From contig NZ_BJNG01000005.1 of assembly GCF_006539565.1 (NCBI RefSeq), positions 1 through 64,000 on the forward strand: DNA of 64,000 nt, in the 5' to 3' direction. Below, one piece after another: positions 34,788 through 44,668 of the stretch. A program made the translations under genes and the position numbers. The notes under the pieces are model-generated. The model was not told the origin of the DNA and searched no databases. It worked only from the letters and a program-made list of their open reading frames with translations. The DNA comes from Pseudonocardia hydrocarbonoxydans (GTDB lineage: Bacteria; Actinomycetota; Actinomycetes; Mycobacteriales; Pseudonocardiaceae). How positions within the stretch are numbered: position 1 is the stretch's first letter; every line of letters starts with the position of its first letter.

Positions 34788-37304
34788 CTACTTCTTCCCG
34801 CCGTCGGCGAGGCCGGCGCGGCGCAGGGCGTCGGCCATGGCGCTGTTGCCGAGGCCCCCGCCACCGGAGCCGCCGCGGGACCCACCGCGTCCGCCACCGC
34901 CCTGGCCGCCGCGCCCGGCGTCGGCGCGCGTGCCCTCGCCGCGCCGTCCGCCGCCGTCCTTGCCGCCGCCCGACCCGCGGGGCCCCCCGCGGGGACCGCC
35001 GCCGCGGCGGTCCCCGTCGGGCCGCCCGCCTCCGGGACGGTCGCCGCCGGAGCGCCGCTCGCGCTGCGACACCGGCTTCCCGTCGGCGCCGACCTCGTCG
35101 TCGAGGCGCAGGCTCAGCGAGATGCGCTTGCGCGCCTCGTCGACCTCCATCACCTTGACGCGCACGACGTCCCCGTTCCTGACGACCTCGCGCGGGTCGG
35201 ACACGAAGTCCTTCGACATCGCCGAGACGTGCACCAGGCCGTCCTGGTGCACCCCCACGTCGACGAACGCCCCGAACGCCGCGACGTTGGTGACCTGGCC
35301 CTCCAGCAGCATCCCCGGGCGCAGGTCGGAGATCCTGTGGACGCCGTCGGCGAACGTGGCCGTGCGGAACGCCGGCCGCGGGTCGCGGCCGGGCTTCTCC
35401 AGCTCACCGAGGATGTCGGAGACCGTCGGCAGCCCGAACGTCTCGTCGACGAAGTCCTTGGCCCGCAACGTCCTGATCTTCGACGCGTTGCCGATCAGCG
35501 CGGCGGCGTCGACCTTCGCGGCGGCCACGATGCGGCGCACCACGGGGTAGGCCTCGGGGTGCACGCCGGACACGTCGAGCGGGTCGTCGCCGCCGCGGAT
35601 GCGCAGGAAGCCCGCGCACTGCTCGAAGGCCTTCGGGCCCAGCCGCGGGACGTCCGCCAGCGCCGTGCGGGTGCGGAAGGGGCCGTTCGCGTCGCGGTGC
35701 GCGACGATCTGCACGGCGAGGCCCTCGGTGATCCCCGAGACGCGGCGCAGCAGCGGCACCGAGGCGGTGTTGACGTCGACGCCGACGGCGTTCACGCAGT
35801 CCTCGACCACCGCGTCGAGCGAGCGCGACAGCGCCGACTCGGCGAGGTCGTGCTGGTACTGGCCCACCCCGATGGACTTCGGGTCGATCTTGACGAGCTC
35901 GGCCAGCGGGTCCTGCAGGCGGCGCGCGATGGACACCGCGCCGCGCAGCGAGACGTCGAGGTCGGGCAGCTCGGCCGAGGCGAACGCCGACGCCGAGTAC
36001 ACCGACGCCCCGGCCTCGCTCACCATCACCGGCGTCAGCTTCAGGGCGGGGTTGGTGGCGGCGAGCTCGCGCGCGAGCTGGTCGGTCTCCCGCGACGCGG
36101 TGCCGTTGCCGACCGCCACCAGCTCGACGTCGTGCGCGGCCGCCAGCCGGGTGAGCGTGGCGAGCGAGCCCTTCCAGTCCTTGCGGGGCTCGTGCGGGTA
36201 GACCGTGTCGGTGGCGACGACCTTGCCCGTCGCGTCGACGACGGCGACCTTCACCCCGGTGCGCAGCCCCGGGTCCAGGCCCATCGTCGCCCGGCTGCCG
36301 GCGGGCGCGGCGAGCAGCAGGTCGCGCAGGTTCGTCGCGAAGACGCCGATCGCCCCCTCCTCCGCGACGGTGCGCAGCCGCACGCGGATGTCGATGCCCA
36401 GGTGCAGCAGGATCCGGGTGCGCCAGGCCCACCGCACGACCTCGCCCAGCCACTTGTCGGCGGGGCGGCCCTCGTCGGTGATGCCGAACGCCGCCGCGAT
36501 CGTGGCCTCGTAGTCCGTGCGCACGCCGGGCTCGGCGGGCTCCGCCGACGGTTCGAGGGAGAGCTCGAGGATCTCCTCCTTCTCCCCGCGCAGCGCGGCG
36601 AGGATCCGGTGGGAGGGGAGCTTGGTGAACGGCTCGGAGAAGTCGAAGTAGTCGGAGAACTTGGCGCCCTCCGCCTCCTTGCCCGGCCGGACCTTCGCGA
36701 CGAGCACCCCGCGCGTCCACATCCGCTCGCGCAGCCCGCCGATGAGGTCGGCGTCCTCGGAGAAGCGCTCGACGAGGATCGCGCGCGCACCCTCCAGGGC
36801 CGCCGCGGCGTCGGCGACCGTGTCGTTCACGTACCCGGCCGCGGTCTCCTGCGGGTCGAGCGACGGGTCGCCGAGCAGGGCGTCGGCCAGCGGCTCCAGG
36901 CCCGCCTCCCGGGCGGCCATCGCCTTGGTGCGGCGCTTCGGCTTGAACGGGAGGTAGATGTCCTCCAGCCGCGCCTTCGACTCCGCGGCGCGGATCCGGC
37001 CCTCCAGCTCGGGTTCGAGCCTGCCCTGCCTGCGGATCTCCTCCAGCACGGCGGTGCGCCGGTCCTCCAGCTCCCGCAGGTAGCCCAGGCGCTCCTCGAG
37101 GGTGCGCAGCTGCGCGTCGTCGAGGGTGCCGGTGGCCTCCTTGCGGTACCGGGCGATGAACGGGACCGTGGCGCCGCCGTCGAGGAGCTCGACGGCCGCG
37201 GCCACCTGGTTCCGCCGGACGCCGAGCTCGTCGGCGATGCGCTGCTCGACGGTGTGCGGGCCGTGCGGGACGGTGTTGCGCGGGACGGGGGCGGTACTGG
37301 TCAC
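34788..37304 (-). CDS. tex: Tex-family RNA-binding transcriptional accessory protein
   Basis: 838 residues in the canonical Tex order: N-terminal helical domain ([20 protein letters not shown]), YqgF-like nuclease-fold domain ([20 protein letters not shown]), helix-hairpin-helix ([17 protein letters not shown]), and an S1 RNA-binding domain ([20 protein letters not shown]). The last 90 residues are an added glycine/arginine-rich tail ending in [12 protein letters not shown], longer than in E. coli Tex (YhgF). GTG 37304. It probably associates with RNA polymerase and RNA. Confidence 0.95.
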   Translation of the reverse strand: MTSTAPVPRNTVPHGPHTVEQRIADELGVRRNQVAAAVELLDGGATVPFIARYRKEATGTLDDAQLRTLEERLGYLRELEDRRTAVLEEIRRQGRLEPELEGRIRAAESKARLEDIYLPFKPKRRTKAMAAREAGLEPLADALLGDPSLDPQETAAGYVNDTVADAAAALEGARAILVERFSEDADLIGGLRERMWTRGVLVAKVRPGKEAEGAKFSDYFDFSEPFTKLPSHRILAALRGEKEEILELSLEPSAEPAEPGVRTDYEATIAAAFGITDEGRPADKWLGEVVRWAWRTRILLHLGIDIRVRLRTVAEEGAIGVFATNLRDLLLAAPAGSRATMGLDPGLRTGVKVAVVDATGKVVATDTVYPHEPRKDWKGSLATLTRLAAAHDVELVAVGNGTASRETDQLARELAATNPALKLTPVMVSEAGASVYSASAFASAELPDLDVSLRGAVSIARRLQDPLAELVKIDPKSIGVGQYQHDLAESALSRSLDAVVEDCVNAVGVDVNTASVPLLRRVSGITEGLAVQIVAHRDANGPFRTRTALADVPRLGPKAFEQCAGFLRIRGGDDPLDVSGVHPEAYPVVRRIVAAAKVDAAALIGNASKIRTLRAKDFVDETFGLPTVSDILGELEKPGRDPRPAFRTATFADGVHRISDLRPGMLLEGQVTNVAAFGAFVDVGVHQDGLVHVSAMSKDFVSDPREVVRNGDVVRVKVMEVDEARKRISLSLRLDDEVGADGKPVSQRERRSGGDRPGGGRPDGDRRGGGPRGGPRGSGGGKDGGGRRGEGTRADAGRGGQGGGGRGGSRGGSGGGGLGNSAMADALRRAGLADGGKK

Positions 37305-37382
37305 CCGTCCATCGTCCCGGGTGCCGGTCCGCGCGCGTCGGGCAGGGGCACCGTGCCGGGCCACGTCCGCGCGGGGCGGCGG

Positions 37383-38213
37383 TCAGCTCAGCGTGACCCG
37401 GCCGGTCACCGCCGGGGCCGCTCCCGGCACCCCGGCCCACAGCGCGTCGGGGCCGCCGCGGGCCAGCACCGGGCTCCCGGCCGTCACCGGCTGCCGCAGC
37501 CGGTAGGAGAACCCGGTGACGCGGCGGTCCGGGGCGAACCGGCGGGGCAGCTCGAGCAGCAGCAGGGCCAGCAGCGGCCCGTGCACGACCAGCCCCGGAT
37601 AGCCCTCGACGCCGGTGACGTACGGGTGGTCGTAGTGGATCCGGTGGGTGTTGTAGGTCAGAGCGCTGAACCGGAACAGCATCGCCGCGTCCGGCTCCAC
37701 CGCCAGCCGCCACTCCCCCGGCGGCTCCTGCGCCGCCCCGGCCGCCGCGAGCCCGCGGGCCGTCCCGGCGGGCTGGCTGCGGTAGGCGAAGTCCTGCTCC
37801 TCGACGACGGCGACCGCCCCGTCGACGGCGAGCTCGTGGCGCACCGTCACCAGCACCATCGCCCCGCTGCGCCCGGACTTCACCTCGGCCGACACCAGCG
37901 AGGAGCGCCGGGTGACCGCGTCGCCGACGCGCAGCGGGGTGCGCACCTCCAACCGGCCCCCGGCGAACATCCGCCGCCGGTCGGGCAGCGGCGGCAGGAA
38001 CCGCCCGTGCGCCGGGTGCCCGTCGTCGCCGAGCTCGGCCTGCGCGGGATGGTCGAGCAGGTGGAACCCGTGCCACATCGGGGGCAGCTCCGGCCCGGGC
38101 GCGGGCTGGTCGAGCAGCGCCGCGAACGCCTCGACGGGCCAGGGGTCGAGGCGGCCGGTGGTCGTCGACGGGCCGGGCGCCCAGCCGTGCAGGAAGCGGG
38201 CGAGATCGTCCAT
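37383..38213 (-). CDS. MaoC-like (FAS1-type) dehydratase / mesaconyl-C4-CoA hydratase-like
   Basis: 276 residues with two hotdog halves. The second half has the active-site hydratase block THRIHYDHPYVTGVEGYPGL and VHGPLLALLLLELP, with the conserved aspartate and histidine; the first half has MWHGFHLLDHP and DRRRMFAGGRLEV, typical of Meh/HTD2 proteins. Enzymes of this kind hydrate mesaconyl-CoA or act in fatty acid metabolism. The start is ATG 38213. It is a single gene between tex and the secreted protein. Confidence 0.85.
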   Translation of the reverse strand: MDDLARFLHGWAPGPSTTTGRLDPWPVEAFAALLDQPAPGPELPPMWHGFHLLDHPAQAELGDDGHPAHGRFLPPLPDRRRMFAGGRLEVRTPLRVGDAVTRRSSLVSAEVKSGRSGAMVLVTVRHELAVDGAVAVVEEQDFAYRSQPAGTARGLAAAGAAQEPPGEWRLAVEPDAAMLFRFSALTYNTHRIHYDHPYVTGVEGYPGLVVHGPLLALLLLELPRRFAPDRRVTGFSYRLRQPVTAGSPVLARGGPDALWAGVPGAAPAVTGRVTLS

Positions 38214-38339
38214 ACCGCGATCCTGCCCTCTCACCACGGAATCGGTAAGAACCGGGTAATCGTCGGGTAAGGAAATGTCGGCGTCGACGCCCATACGGTT
38301 ACCGGGTCGATCTGATTCACCCGTTCGAGGAGACCCGAG

Positions 38340-38936
38340 ATGCGCACCATCCGCCGTATCGCCACCATCGCCGCCACTGCCGCAGCACTCGCCATCGGGC
38401 CGGTGGCCACCGCCCAGGCCGCGAGCCCGGAGATCGTCGACCCGGCCGGCGACGCCCGCAACTCGTTCAACGTCAACATCGACGAGGTCGACATCCGCGC
38501 GGTCGACGTCGCCTCGAACGGCACGACCCTCACCTACACGATCCAGGTCGGCGACTTCCCGGCCCTGCAGAACCGCACCTACGTCTACGACGTGGCGCTG
38601 ACCCTGCCCGGCGGGGTGGTGCTGCACGCGGCCGCGACCAACGCGAACCCGCCGCTGTCCCGCCTGGAGTTCCGCGACGCCCTGCTCAGCGTGGGTGGGT
38701 TCGGGGAGGACGACTTCCAGTACGCGGTGCCCGGCACGTCGAGCGTGGACCGCACCACGGACACCGTGACGCTGAGCTTCCCGGTGGCCGCCGTGGAGGC
38801 CGAGTCGGCCGCGCGGGGCATCGAGGTGATCGGTGCCGCCGTCAGCGCCTCGCGGGCCGACAGCAGCAGTTCCACGAACTTCCGGGTCGTGGCCACCGAC
38901 ACGGCGTCCGGCGGGGCCTTCACCCTCGGCGGCTGA
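38340..38936 (+). CDS. Small secreted protein of unknown function
   Basis: 198 residues. A Sec signal peptide (MRTIRRIATIAATAAALAIG, cleavage near AQAA-SPEIV) leads to a beta-rich mature protein without cysteines, with regular strands such as TLTYTIQVGDFPAL and DTVTLSFPVAAVEAE. It has the look of an immunoglobulin-like or cupin-free beta sandwich. The ATG has GAGGAG 8 nt upstream; the leader contains three GGTAA repeats (38247-38271). A strong terminator follows at once, so it is a single-gene transcript. Confidence 0.8.
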   Translation: MRTIRRIATIAATAAALAIGPVATAQAASPEIVDPAGDARNSFNVNIDEVDIRAVDVASNGTTLTYTIQVGDFPALQNRTYVYDVALTLPGGVVLHAAATNANPPLSRLEFRDALLSVGGFGEDDFQYAVPGTSSVDRTTDTVTLSFPVAAVEAESAARGIEVIGAAVSASRADSSSSTNFRVVATDTASGGAFTLGG

Positions 38937-38944
38937 TCGGTGCG

Positions 38945-38979
38945 GGAAAGCGCCCCGGAACGGTTCCGGGGCGCTTTCC
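38945..38979 (+). terminator. Intrinsic terminator after the secreted protein gene
   Basis: A perfect 16-bp stem (38945-38960 with 38964-38979) with a 3-nt loop, 8 nt after the stop codon, facing the convergent methyltransferase gene, so it may serve both strands. Confidence 0.8.
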
Positions 38980-39006
38980 GATGCCGCGCTGTTCCCGGAC
39001 CAGCAG

Positions 39007-40161
39007 CTATTCCCGGACCAGCAGGGCGACGCACTCGAAATGGTGCGTCATCGGGAAGGCGTCGAATGCGCGCAGCCGCTCCAGTCGGTATCCCCCGGCG
39101 GCGAACAGGGCGACGTCGCGGGCCAGCGCGGCCGGGTCGCACGCCACGTGCACGATCCGCCGCGGCGCCCGGGCGCACAGCGTCTCGACCAGCGCGCGCC
39201 CGAGCCCCTTGCGCGGCGGGTCGGCGACGACGACGTCGGGCCGCCCGTCCAGGGTCTGCGCGAGCTTCTCCACCCGACCCACCCGCCACCCGATCTGCGG
39301 GAGGTCGGCGAGCGCGGCGCGGCCGTCGGCCACGGCGTCGCGGGAGGACTCGACGACGGTGACGCCGCCCGTGGGCCCGACCTGCCCGGCCAGCACGGCC
39401 GCGAACAGCCCGACGCCGCCGTAGAGGTCCCAGGCCACGCCGCCCTCGGGCGCGTCGGCCCACTCCGCGACGACGGCGGCGAGGGTGTCGGGCAGGGCCG
39501 GGTGCACCTGCCAGAACACCCCGGGCGAGAGCCGCCACTCGCGGCCGACCGCCCGCTGGACGACCGGCCCGGCACCGCCGACGTGGACGAGCCCGTCGGC
39601 ATCGGAGGCCACCTCGACCTCCCCGCCCGGCTCGAACCCGTGGTCGAGCACCGGGGGCAGGGTGCCGGCGGGCGCGAGCGGGCAGTCGGCGATGGGCAGG
39701 ACGTCGTGGCTGCGGTGCGCCCGCAGCCCGGCCCGCCCCGCCCCGTCGACGGCCAGCCGCACCCGGTGCCGCCAGCCCAGCGGCCCGCCGGGGAGCTCCT
39801 CGACCTCCACGCGCATCGTCAGACCGGCGAGGCGCTGCAGCTGCTCGGCCAGCACGTCGGCCTTGAGCGCGCGCTGGGCGGCGGGGTCGGCGTGCTGCAG
39901 GTCGCAGCCGCCGCAGCCCCCGGCGCGGGCCCAGTCGCACGGCGCGGGCACCCGCGCGGGCGAGGCCTGCAGGACGCGCACGGCGTCGGCCCGGCAGAAC
40001 GACCCGCCGCCGTCCTCGGTGACGACGGCGCGCACCCGCTCGCCCGGCAGCGCGTGGCGCACGAACACCACGCGGCCCTCGGAGCGCGCGACGCAGTGCC
40101 CGCCGTGGGCGACGGCACCGACGTCGAGGTCGAGGATGCGGTCGGTCCAGTCGGCCGTCAC
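39007..40161 (-). CDS. RNA (uracil-5-) methyltransferase, TrmA/RlmCD-like with TRAM domain (Rv2689c ortholog)
   Basis: 384 residues. TRAM domain at 1-55 (AHGGHCVARSEGRVVFVRHA), iron-sulfur cluster cysteines in CDWARAGGCGGCDLQH and later ADCPLAP, the SAM loop VAWDLYGGVGLFAAVLA, NPPR-like DPPRKGLGRALVE and the catalytic cysteine in HVACDPAALARDV. It methylates C5 of uridine in rRNA or tRNA; the target is unknown. GTG 40161 overlaps the stop of the APC gene by 4 nt, the same order as in M. tuberculosis. Confidence 0.93.
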   Translation of the reverse strand: MTADWTDRILDLDVGAVAHGGHCVARSEGRVVFVRHALPGERVRAVVTEDGGGSFCRADAVRVLQASPARVPAPCDWARAGGCGGCDLQHADPAAQRALKADVLAEQLQRLAGLTMRVEVEELPGGPLGWRHRVRLAVDGAGRAGLRAHRSHDVLPIADCPLAPAGTLPPVLDHGFEPGGEVEVASDADGLVHVGGAGPVVQRAVGREWRLSPGVFWQVHPALPDTLAAVVAEWADAPEGGVAWDLYGGVGLFAAVLAGQVGPTGGVTVVESSRDAVADGRAALADLPQIGWRVGRVEKLAQTLDGRPDVVVADPPRKGLGRALVETLCARAPRRIVHVACDPAALARDVALFAAGGYRLERLRAFDAFPMTHHFECVALLVRE

Positions 40162-42182
40162 CGGCGCACCTTCGCCGGGGGCGTCTCCGCACGCGGCGGG
40201 GTCTCGTAGCCGCGCCGGGCCGAGCCGGGCGGGGTCTCCGGACGGCGGGTGACGACCCGCTCGGACGACACGAGCTGCCACGGCACCGAGGTGACCATCA
40301 CCCCGGGCTGGAACAGCAGCCTGCCCTTGAGGCGCAGCGCGCTCTGGTTGTGCAGGACCTGCTCCCACCAGTGCCCCACGACGTACTCGGGGATGAACAC
40401 GGTGACGACGTCGCGCGGGTTGTCCGACCGGATCCGCTTGACGTAGTCGAGCACCGGCTTGGTGATCTCCCGGTAGGGCGACTCCACGACCTTGAGCGCC
40501 ACCGGGATCTTGCGCTTGTCCCAGTCGCGCATGAGCCGCTTGGTGTCCGCCTCGTCGACGTTGACGGTGACCGCCTCCAGGACGTCGGGTCGCGTCGCGC
40601 GGGCGTAGGCGACCGCGCGCAGGGTGGGTTTGTGCAGGGTGGAGACCAGCACGATCGCGTGGTTGCGCGAGGGCAGCACGCCGTCGCCGTCGCCCGCGAC
40701 CAGCTCGGCCGACACCCGGTCGTAGTGCTTCTGGATCGCGAGCATCAGGCCGTAGAACACCGCCATCGCCGCGATCGCGATCCACGCGCCGCGGGTGAAC
40801 TTGGTGATCAGCACGATCACCAGCACGAGCCCGGTCATCCCCGCCCCGAACCCGTTGACGACCCGCGCGCGTCGCATCCGGGCGCGCTCGGCCGGGTCGG
40901 TCTCGGTGGCCAGGTGCCGGTTCCAGTGCCGCAGCATGCCGAACTGGCTCAGGGTGAAGGAGGTGAACACCCCGACGGTGTAGAGCGCGATCAGCCGCGT
41001 GACCTCGGCCTGGAAGCCCACGACCAGCAGGATCGCGACGCCGGCGAGGACCACGATGCCGTTGGAGAACGCCAGGCGGTCGCCGCGGGTGTGCAGCTGC
41101 CGCGGCAGGTAGCGGTCCTGGCTCAGGATCGAGCCGAGCACCGGGAAGCCGTTGTAGGCGGTGTTGGCGGCCAGCACGAGGATCAGCGCGGTGACCACCA
41201 CGACGAAGAAGAACCCGGGCCGGAAGTCGGCGAACACGGCGTCGGCGAGCTGGGCCACGAGCGTCTGCTGGACGTAGCCCTCCGGGGCGGAGGGGAACTG
41301 CAGCTCCGGGTCCTCCGCGATCCGGGCCCCGGTGAGCTGGGCCAGCCAGATCAGGCCCATGAACATCGTCACCGAGATCCCGCCCAGCAGCAGCAGCGTG
41401 GTGGCGGCGTTGCGCGACTTGGGCTTGCGGAACGCGGGCACGCCGTTGCTGATCGCCTCCACCCCGGTGAGCGCCGCGCAGCCCTGGGTGAACGAGCGCA
41501 GCACCAGCAGCGCCAGCGCGAGCCCGGTGAGCGCGTCGCCCTCGGCCACGAGCTCCAGGTCGGCGCTGGGCGCACGGACGTCGTCGCCGAGCAGCAGGAT
41601 CCGGGTCAGGCCCCAGACGATCAGGGTGCCGATGCCGAGCATGAACGCGTAGGTGGGGATCGCGAACGCGACGCCGGACTCCCGCACCCCCCGCAGGTTC
41701 ACCGCCGTCAGCACGACGATCGCCGCCACCGCGAACTGCACCTTGTGCTCGGCGACGTAGGGCACCAGCGCCCCGACGTTCGCCGCCGCGGCGGAGATGG
41801 AGACCGCCACGGTCAGCGTGTAGTCGACGAGCAGCGCACTGGCGACCGTCAGGCCGGCCTTCTTGCCCAGGTTGACCGTGGCGACCTCGTAGTCGCCGCC
41901 GCCCGAGGGGTACGCCCGCACGTTCTGCCGGTAGCTGGTGACCACCGTGAGCAGCACCACCACCACCGCGAGCCCGATCCACGGCGAGAACGCGTACGAC
42001 GCGACGCCGGCGATCGACAGCGTCAGGAAGATCTCCTCGGGCGCGTAGGCGACCGAGGACATGGCATCGGAGGCGAAGACCGGCAGCGCGATCCGTTTGG
42101 GCAGGAGCTGGTGGCTGAGCCGATCGCTCCGCTGCGGCCGCCCGACCAGGATGCGCTTCACCGCGGTGGCGAGCGTGGACAC
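40158..42182 (-). CDS. APC-family permease, KimA-like potassium importer
   Basis: 674 residues, about 12 membrane spans then a cytoplasmic domain of about 220 residues. LPKRIALPVFASDAMSSVAYAPEE is the family signature (it resembles KimA/YdaO); TRGAWIAIAAMAVFYGLMLA is the end of the membrane part. The C-terminal part (HAIVLVSTLHKPTLRAVAYA) is universal-stress-like, as in KimA where nucleotide binding regulates transport. The start is GTG 42182; the gene is divergent from ceoB and transcribed with the RNA methyltransferase gene. Potassium specificity is inferred from homology and neighbours. Confidence 0.88.
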   Translation of the reverse strand: MSTLATAVKRILVGRPQRSDRLSHQLLPKRIALPVFASDAMSSVAYAPEEIFLTLSIAGVASYAFSPWIGLAVVVVLLTVVTSYRQNVRAYPSGGGDYEVATVNLGKKAGLTVASALLVDYTLTVAVSISAAAANVGALVPYVAEHKVQFAVAAIVVLTAVNLRGVRESGVAFAIPTYAFMLGIGTLIVWGLTRILLLGDDVRAPSADLELVAEGDALTGLALALLVLRSFTQGCAALTGVEAISNGVPAFRKPKSRNAATTLLLLGGISVTMFMGLIWLAQLTGARIAEDPELQFPSAPEGYVQQTLVAQLADAVFADFRPGFFFVVVVTALILVLAANTAYNGFPVLGSILSQDRYLPRQLHTRGDRLAFSNGIVVLAGVAILLVVGFQAEVTRLIALYTVGVFTSFTLSQFGMLRHWNRHLATETDPAERARMRRARVVNGFGAGMTGLVLVIVLITKFTRGAWIAIAAMAVFYGLMLAIQKHYDRVSAELVAGDGDGVLPSRNHAIVLVSTLHKPTLRAVAYARATRPDVLEAVTVNVDEADTKRLMRDWDKRKIPVALKVVESPYREITKPVLDYVKRIRSDNPRDVVTVFIPEYVVGHWWEQVLHNQSALRLKGRLLFQPGVMVTSVPWQLVSSERVVTRRPETPPGSARRGYETPPRAETPPAKVRR

Positions 42183-42242
42183 GCGCGCAGCCTATGCCCG
42201 GACACTGACGCCGCGGCAGCGGGCGCGCTAACGTTCCGTCCC

Positions 42243-42905
42243 GTGTACGTGGTGATCATGGGGTGCGGGCGGGTCGGGTCGGCGCTGGTCGCCGGGCTGG
42301 AGCGGCTCGGCCACGAGGTGGCGGTCGTGGACCGCAACCCGCAGGCCTTCCGCAGGCTCGGCCCGGAGTTCCGCGGCCGGCAGGTGATCGGCGAGGGCTT
42401 CCACCGCGAGGTGCTGGTCGAGGCGGGGGTGGAGCGCGCGAGCGCGTTCGCCGCGGTCTCCAGCGGCGACAACTCCAACATCATCGCCGCGCGGGTCGCC
42501 AGGGAGAGCTTCGGCGTCGAGCGGGTCGTCGCCCGCATCTACGACGAGAAGCGCGCCGCGGTCTACGAGCGGCTCGGCATCCCGACCGTCGCCACCGTGC
42601 CCTGGAGCACCGACCGGCTGATGCGGATGATCCTGCCCGACGGGGTGGCGTCGGCCTGGCGGGAGCCCTCGGGCACCGTCGCGATCCTGCCGCTGCCCGT
42701 CCACGAGGACTGGGTCGGGCACCCGGTGGCCGAGCTGGAACGCGCCACCGGCTCCCGGGTGGCCTTCGTCGTCCGGTTCGGCACCGGCGTGCTGCCCAAG
42801 CCGGACACCGTCGTGCAGGCCGAGGACACGGTCTACGTCGCCGCCGTCTCCGGCACCGTCAGCGACGTCACCGCCGCGGCCGCCGCTCCCCCGCAGGAAG
42901 GCTGA
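42243..42905 (+). CDS. ceoB: TrkA-type K+ uptake regulatory protein CeoB (Rv2691-like)
   Basis: 220 residues: an RCK-N Rossmann domain (VIMGCGRVGSALVAGLERLG; ligand-binding acidic residue in VVDRNPQAF) and an RCK-C domain (GHPVAELERATGSRVAFVVR). Such proteins bind NAD(H) or ATP and gate K+ channels or carriers. The start is GTG 42243, just before YVVIMGCG. It is followed 4 nt later by ceoC, and divergent from the KimA-like permease gene which lies 60 nt away. Confidence 0.9.
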   Translation: MYVVIMGCGRVGSALVAGLERLGHEVAVVDRNPQAFRRLGPEFRGRQVIGEGFHREVLVEAGVERASAFAAVSSGDNSNIIAARVARESFGVERVVARIYDEKRAAVYERLGIPTVATVPWSTDRLMRMILPDGVASAWREPSGTVAILPLPVHEDWVGHPVAELERATGSRVAFVVRFGTGVLPKPDTVVQAEDTVYVAAVSGTVSDVTAAAAAPPQEG

Positions 42906-42909
42906 GCCC

Positions 42910-43566
42910 ATGCGCGTCGCGATCGCCGGAGCGGGTGCCGTCGGGCGCTCGATCGCCCTCGAGCTGCTCGACAACGACCACCAGGTCATGTTGATCGAGC
43001 GCGAGCTGGCCAACATCGCGCCCGAGACCGTCGAGGCGGCGGAGTGGGTGCACGCCGACGCCTGCGAGCTGTCCACGCTGGAGGACGCCGACATCGAGAG
43101 CTGCGACGTCGTCATCGCGGCGACCGGTGACGACAAGGTCAACCTCGTGGTGTCGCTGCTGGCCAAGACCGAGTTCGCCGTCCGCCGCGTCGTCGCCCGG
43201 GTCAACGACCCCCGCAACGAGTGGCTCTTCGGCGACAACTGGGGCGTCGACGTCGCGGTGTCCACCCCGCGCCTGCTCGCCGCGCTCGTCGAGGAGGCGG
43301 TGGCGGTCGGCGACCTGGTCCGGCTGCTGACCTTCCGCCAGGGCCAGGCCAACCTCGTCGAGGTCACCCTGCCCGCCGACACCCCCCTGGCCGGGCGCCC
43401 GGTCCGCTCGGTGAAGCTGCCCGTCGACTCCGCGCTGGTGGTGATCCTGCGCGGCGGCCGGGTGATCGTCCCCCAGGGCGACGACGCGCTGGAGCCCGGC
43501 GACGAGCTGCTGTTCGTCGCCACCACCGCGGTCGAGGAGGACATCCGCGCCGCGCTGCTGCACTGA
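42910..43566 (+). CDS. ceoC: TrkA-type K+ uptake regulatory protein CeoC (Rv2692-like)
   Basis: 218 residues with the same two-domain plan: MRVAIAGAGAVGRSIALELLD binds the adenine nucleotide, ERELANIAPETVEAAEW follows, and the C-terminal domain ends in GDELLFVATTAVEEDIRAALLH. It forms a pair with ceoB, as in mycobacteria. A membrane TrkH/TrkG subunit is absent from the window, so the partner is probably the KimA-like permease or a distant channel. Confidence 0.9.
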   Translation: MRVAIAGAGAVGRSIALELLDNDHQVMLIERELANIAPETVEAAEWVHADACELSTLEDADIESCDVVIAATGDDKVNLVVSLLAKTEFAVRRVVARVNDPRNEWLFGDNWGVDVAVSTPRLLAALVEEAVAVGDLVRLLTFRQGQANLVEVTLPADTPLAGRPVRSVKLPVDSALVVILRGGRVIVPQGDDALEPGDELLFVATTAVEEDIRAALLH

Positions 43567-43587
43567 CCGCCCCCCGGCGGCGCCGGT

Positions 43588-44631
43588 TCACCCCCGGTGG
43601 TGCGCCAGCTCGGCGTGGTGCGCGGCCCCCAGCTCCCCGGCCGGGCTGACGTGCACCGACGCCGCCGTCAGGCGCGGCACGTCGTGCAGCAGCCGGTGCT
43701 GGGCGCGCACGGCCAGCGCGTGGGCGTCGACGACCGACAGACCGGGGTCGACGGCCACCGACGTCTCCGCCCGCAGCCGGTGCCCGATCCAGCGCAGCCG
43801 CAGCGACTCGACGTCGAGCACACCGGGGACCTCGCGCAGCGCCGCCTCGGCCGCGTCGACCAGCTCGGGCTCGACGGCGTCCATCAGGCGCCGGTAGATG
43901 TCGCGGGCGGCGCCGCGCAGGACCACCAGGATCGCCACGGTGATCAGCAGCCCGACGATCGGGTCGGCCAGCGGGAACCCGGCCAGCACGCCCAGCGCCC
44001 CGGCCACCACCGCGAGCGAGGTGAAGCCGTCGGTGCGGGCGTGCAGGCCGTCGGCGACGAGGGCGGCCGAGCCGATCCGACGCCCGACCCGGATGCGGTA
44101 GACGGCGACGAGCTCGTTGCCCGCGAACCCGATGACGCCCGCCGCCAGCACCACGCCCACGTTCTGCAGCGGCTGCGGGTCGAGCAGCCTGCGCACCGAC
44201 TCGTACCCGGCCACCACGGCGGACAGCGCGATCATGGCGACGATGAACACCCCCGCCAGGTCCTCCGCGCGACCGAAGCCGTAGGTGTAGCGGCGGGTCG
44301 CGGCGCGGCGTCCCAGCACGAACGCGATCCACAGCGGCACCGCGGTGAGCGCGTCGGAGAAATTGTGGATCGTGTCGGCCAGCAGGGCGACGGACCCCGA
44401 CACCGCCACCACCACGGCCTGCGCCAGCGCGGTGACCAGCAGCACGACCAGGCTGATCCACAGCGCGCGGATACCGTCGGCGCTGGCCTCCAGCTCGGCG
44501 TCGACGGAGTCGGCCGCGTCGTGGCTGTGCGGCCGGAACACCGACGCGACGGCGGCCCGCACGCCGGTGCGGTGTCCGTGGCCGTGTCCGTGTCCGTGGC
44601 CGTGGCCGTGGCCGCTGCGGGAGTCGTTCAC
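43588..44631 (-). CDS. CDF-family metal cation efflux transporter
   Basis: 347 residues. Six membrane spans with the metal site in LADTIHNFSDALTAVP (HxxxD) and LVADGLHARTDGFTSL (HxxxD), then a cytosolic dimer domain with DIYRRLMDAVEPELVD. The N-terminus has a run of seven Gly-His pairs, a zinc/nickel/cobalt binder. GTG 44631 is opposite an ArsR gene, so metal induction is likely. It is inserted between ceoC and the DUF3159 gene relative to the M. tuberculosis order. Confidence 0.9.
   Translation of the reverse strand: MNDSRSGHGHGHGHGHGHGHRTGVRAAVASVFRPHSHDAADSVDAELEASADGIRALWISLVVLLVTALAQAVVVAVSGSVALLADTIHNFSDALTAVPLWIAFVLGRRAATRRYTYGFGRAEDLAGVFIVAMIALSAVVAGYESVRRLLDPQPLQNVGVVLAAGVIGFAGNELVAVYRIRVGRRIGSAALVADGLHARTDGFTSLAVVAGALGVLAGFPLADPIVGLLITVAILVVLRGAARDIYRRLMDAVEPELVDAAEAALREVPGVLDVESLRLRWIGHRLRAETSVAVDPGLSVVDAHALAVRAQHRLLHDVPRLTAASVHVSPAGELGAAHHAELAHHRG
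44572..44613 (-). repeat. Hexanucleotide repeat coding for the Gly-His run
   Basis: Seven tandem hexamers of GTGGCC or GTGTCC (plus-strand view) encode (GH)7 at the transporter N-terminus. Copy number could vary. Confidence 0.8.
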
Positions 44632-44633
44632 GG

Positions 44634-44666
44634 TTGCAGGATGCCCTGCTCAGGGCCATCATGCAA
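44634..44666. promoter_or_regulatory. Probable ArsR-type operator in the divergent exporter/regulator promoter
   Basis: A 33-nt dyad fills nearly all of the 37 nt between the two starts: TTGCAGGATG (44634-44643) pairs with CATCATGCAA (44657-44666) with one mismatch, and inside it GCCCTG-CT-CAGGGC (44643-44656) is a perfect palindrome. It is well placed for autoregulation by the ArsR protein. Confidence 0.6.
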
Positions 44667-44668
44667 TC

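Noticed and set aside
34719-38270. 1183-codon frame opposite tex and the dehydratase
   Set aside because: Antisense to tex, which has full domain support; only stop-poor because of GC content.
44572-44613. Hexanucleotide array as a CRISPR or regulatory repeat
   Set aside because: The units are contiguous without spacers and in frame, giving (GH)7 in a metal transporter.
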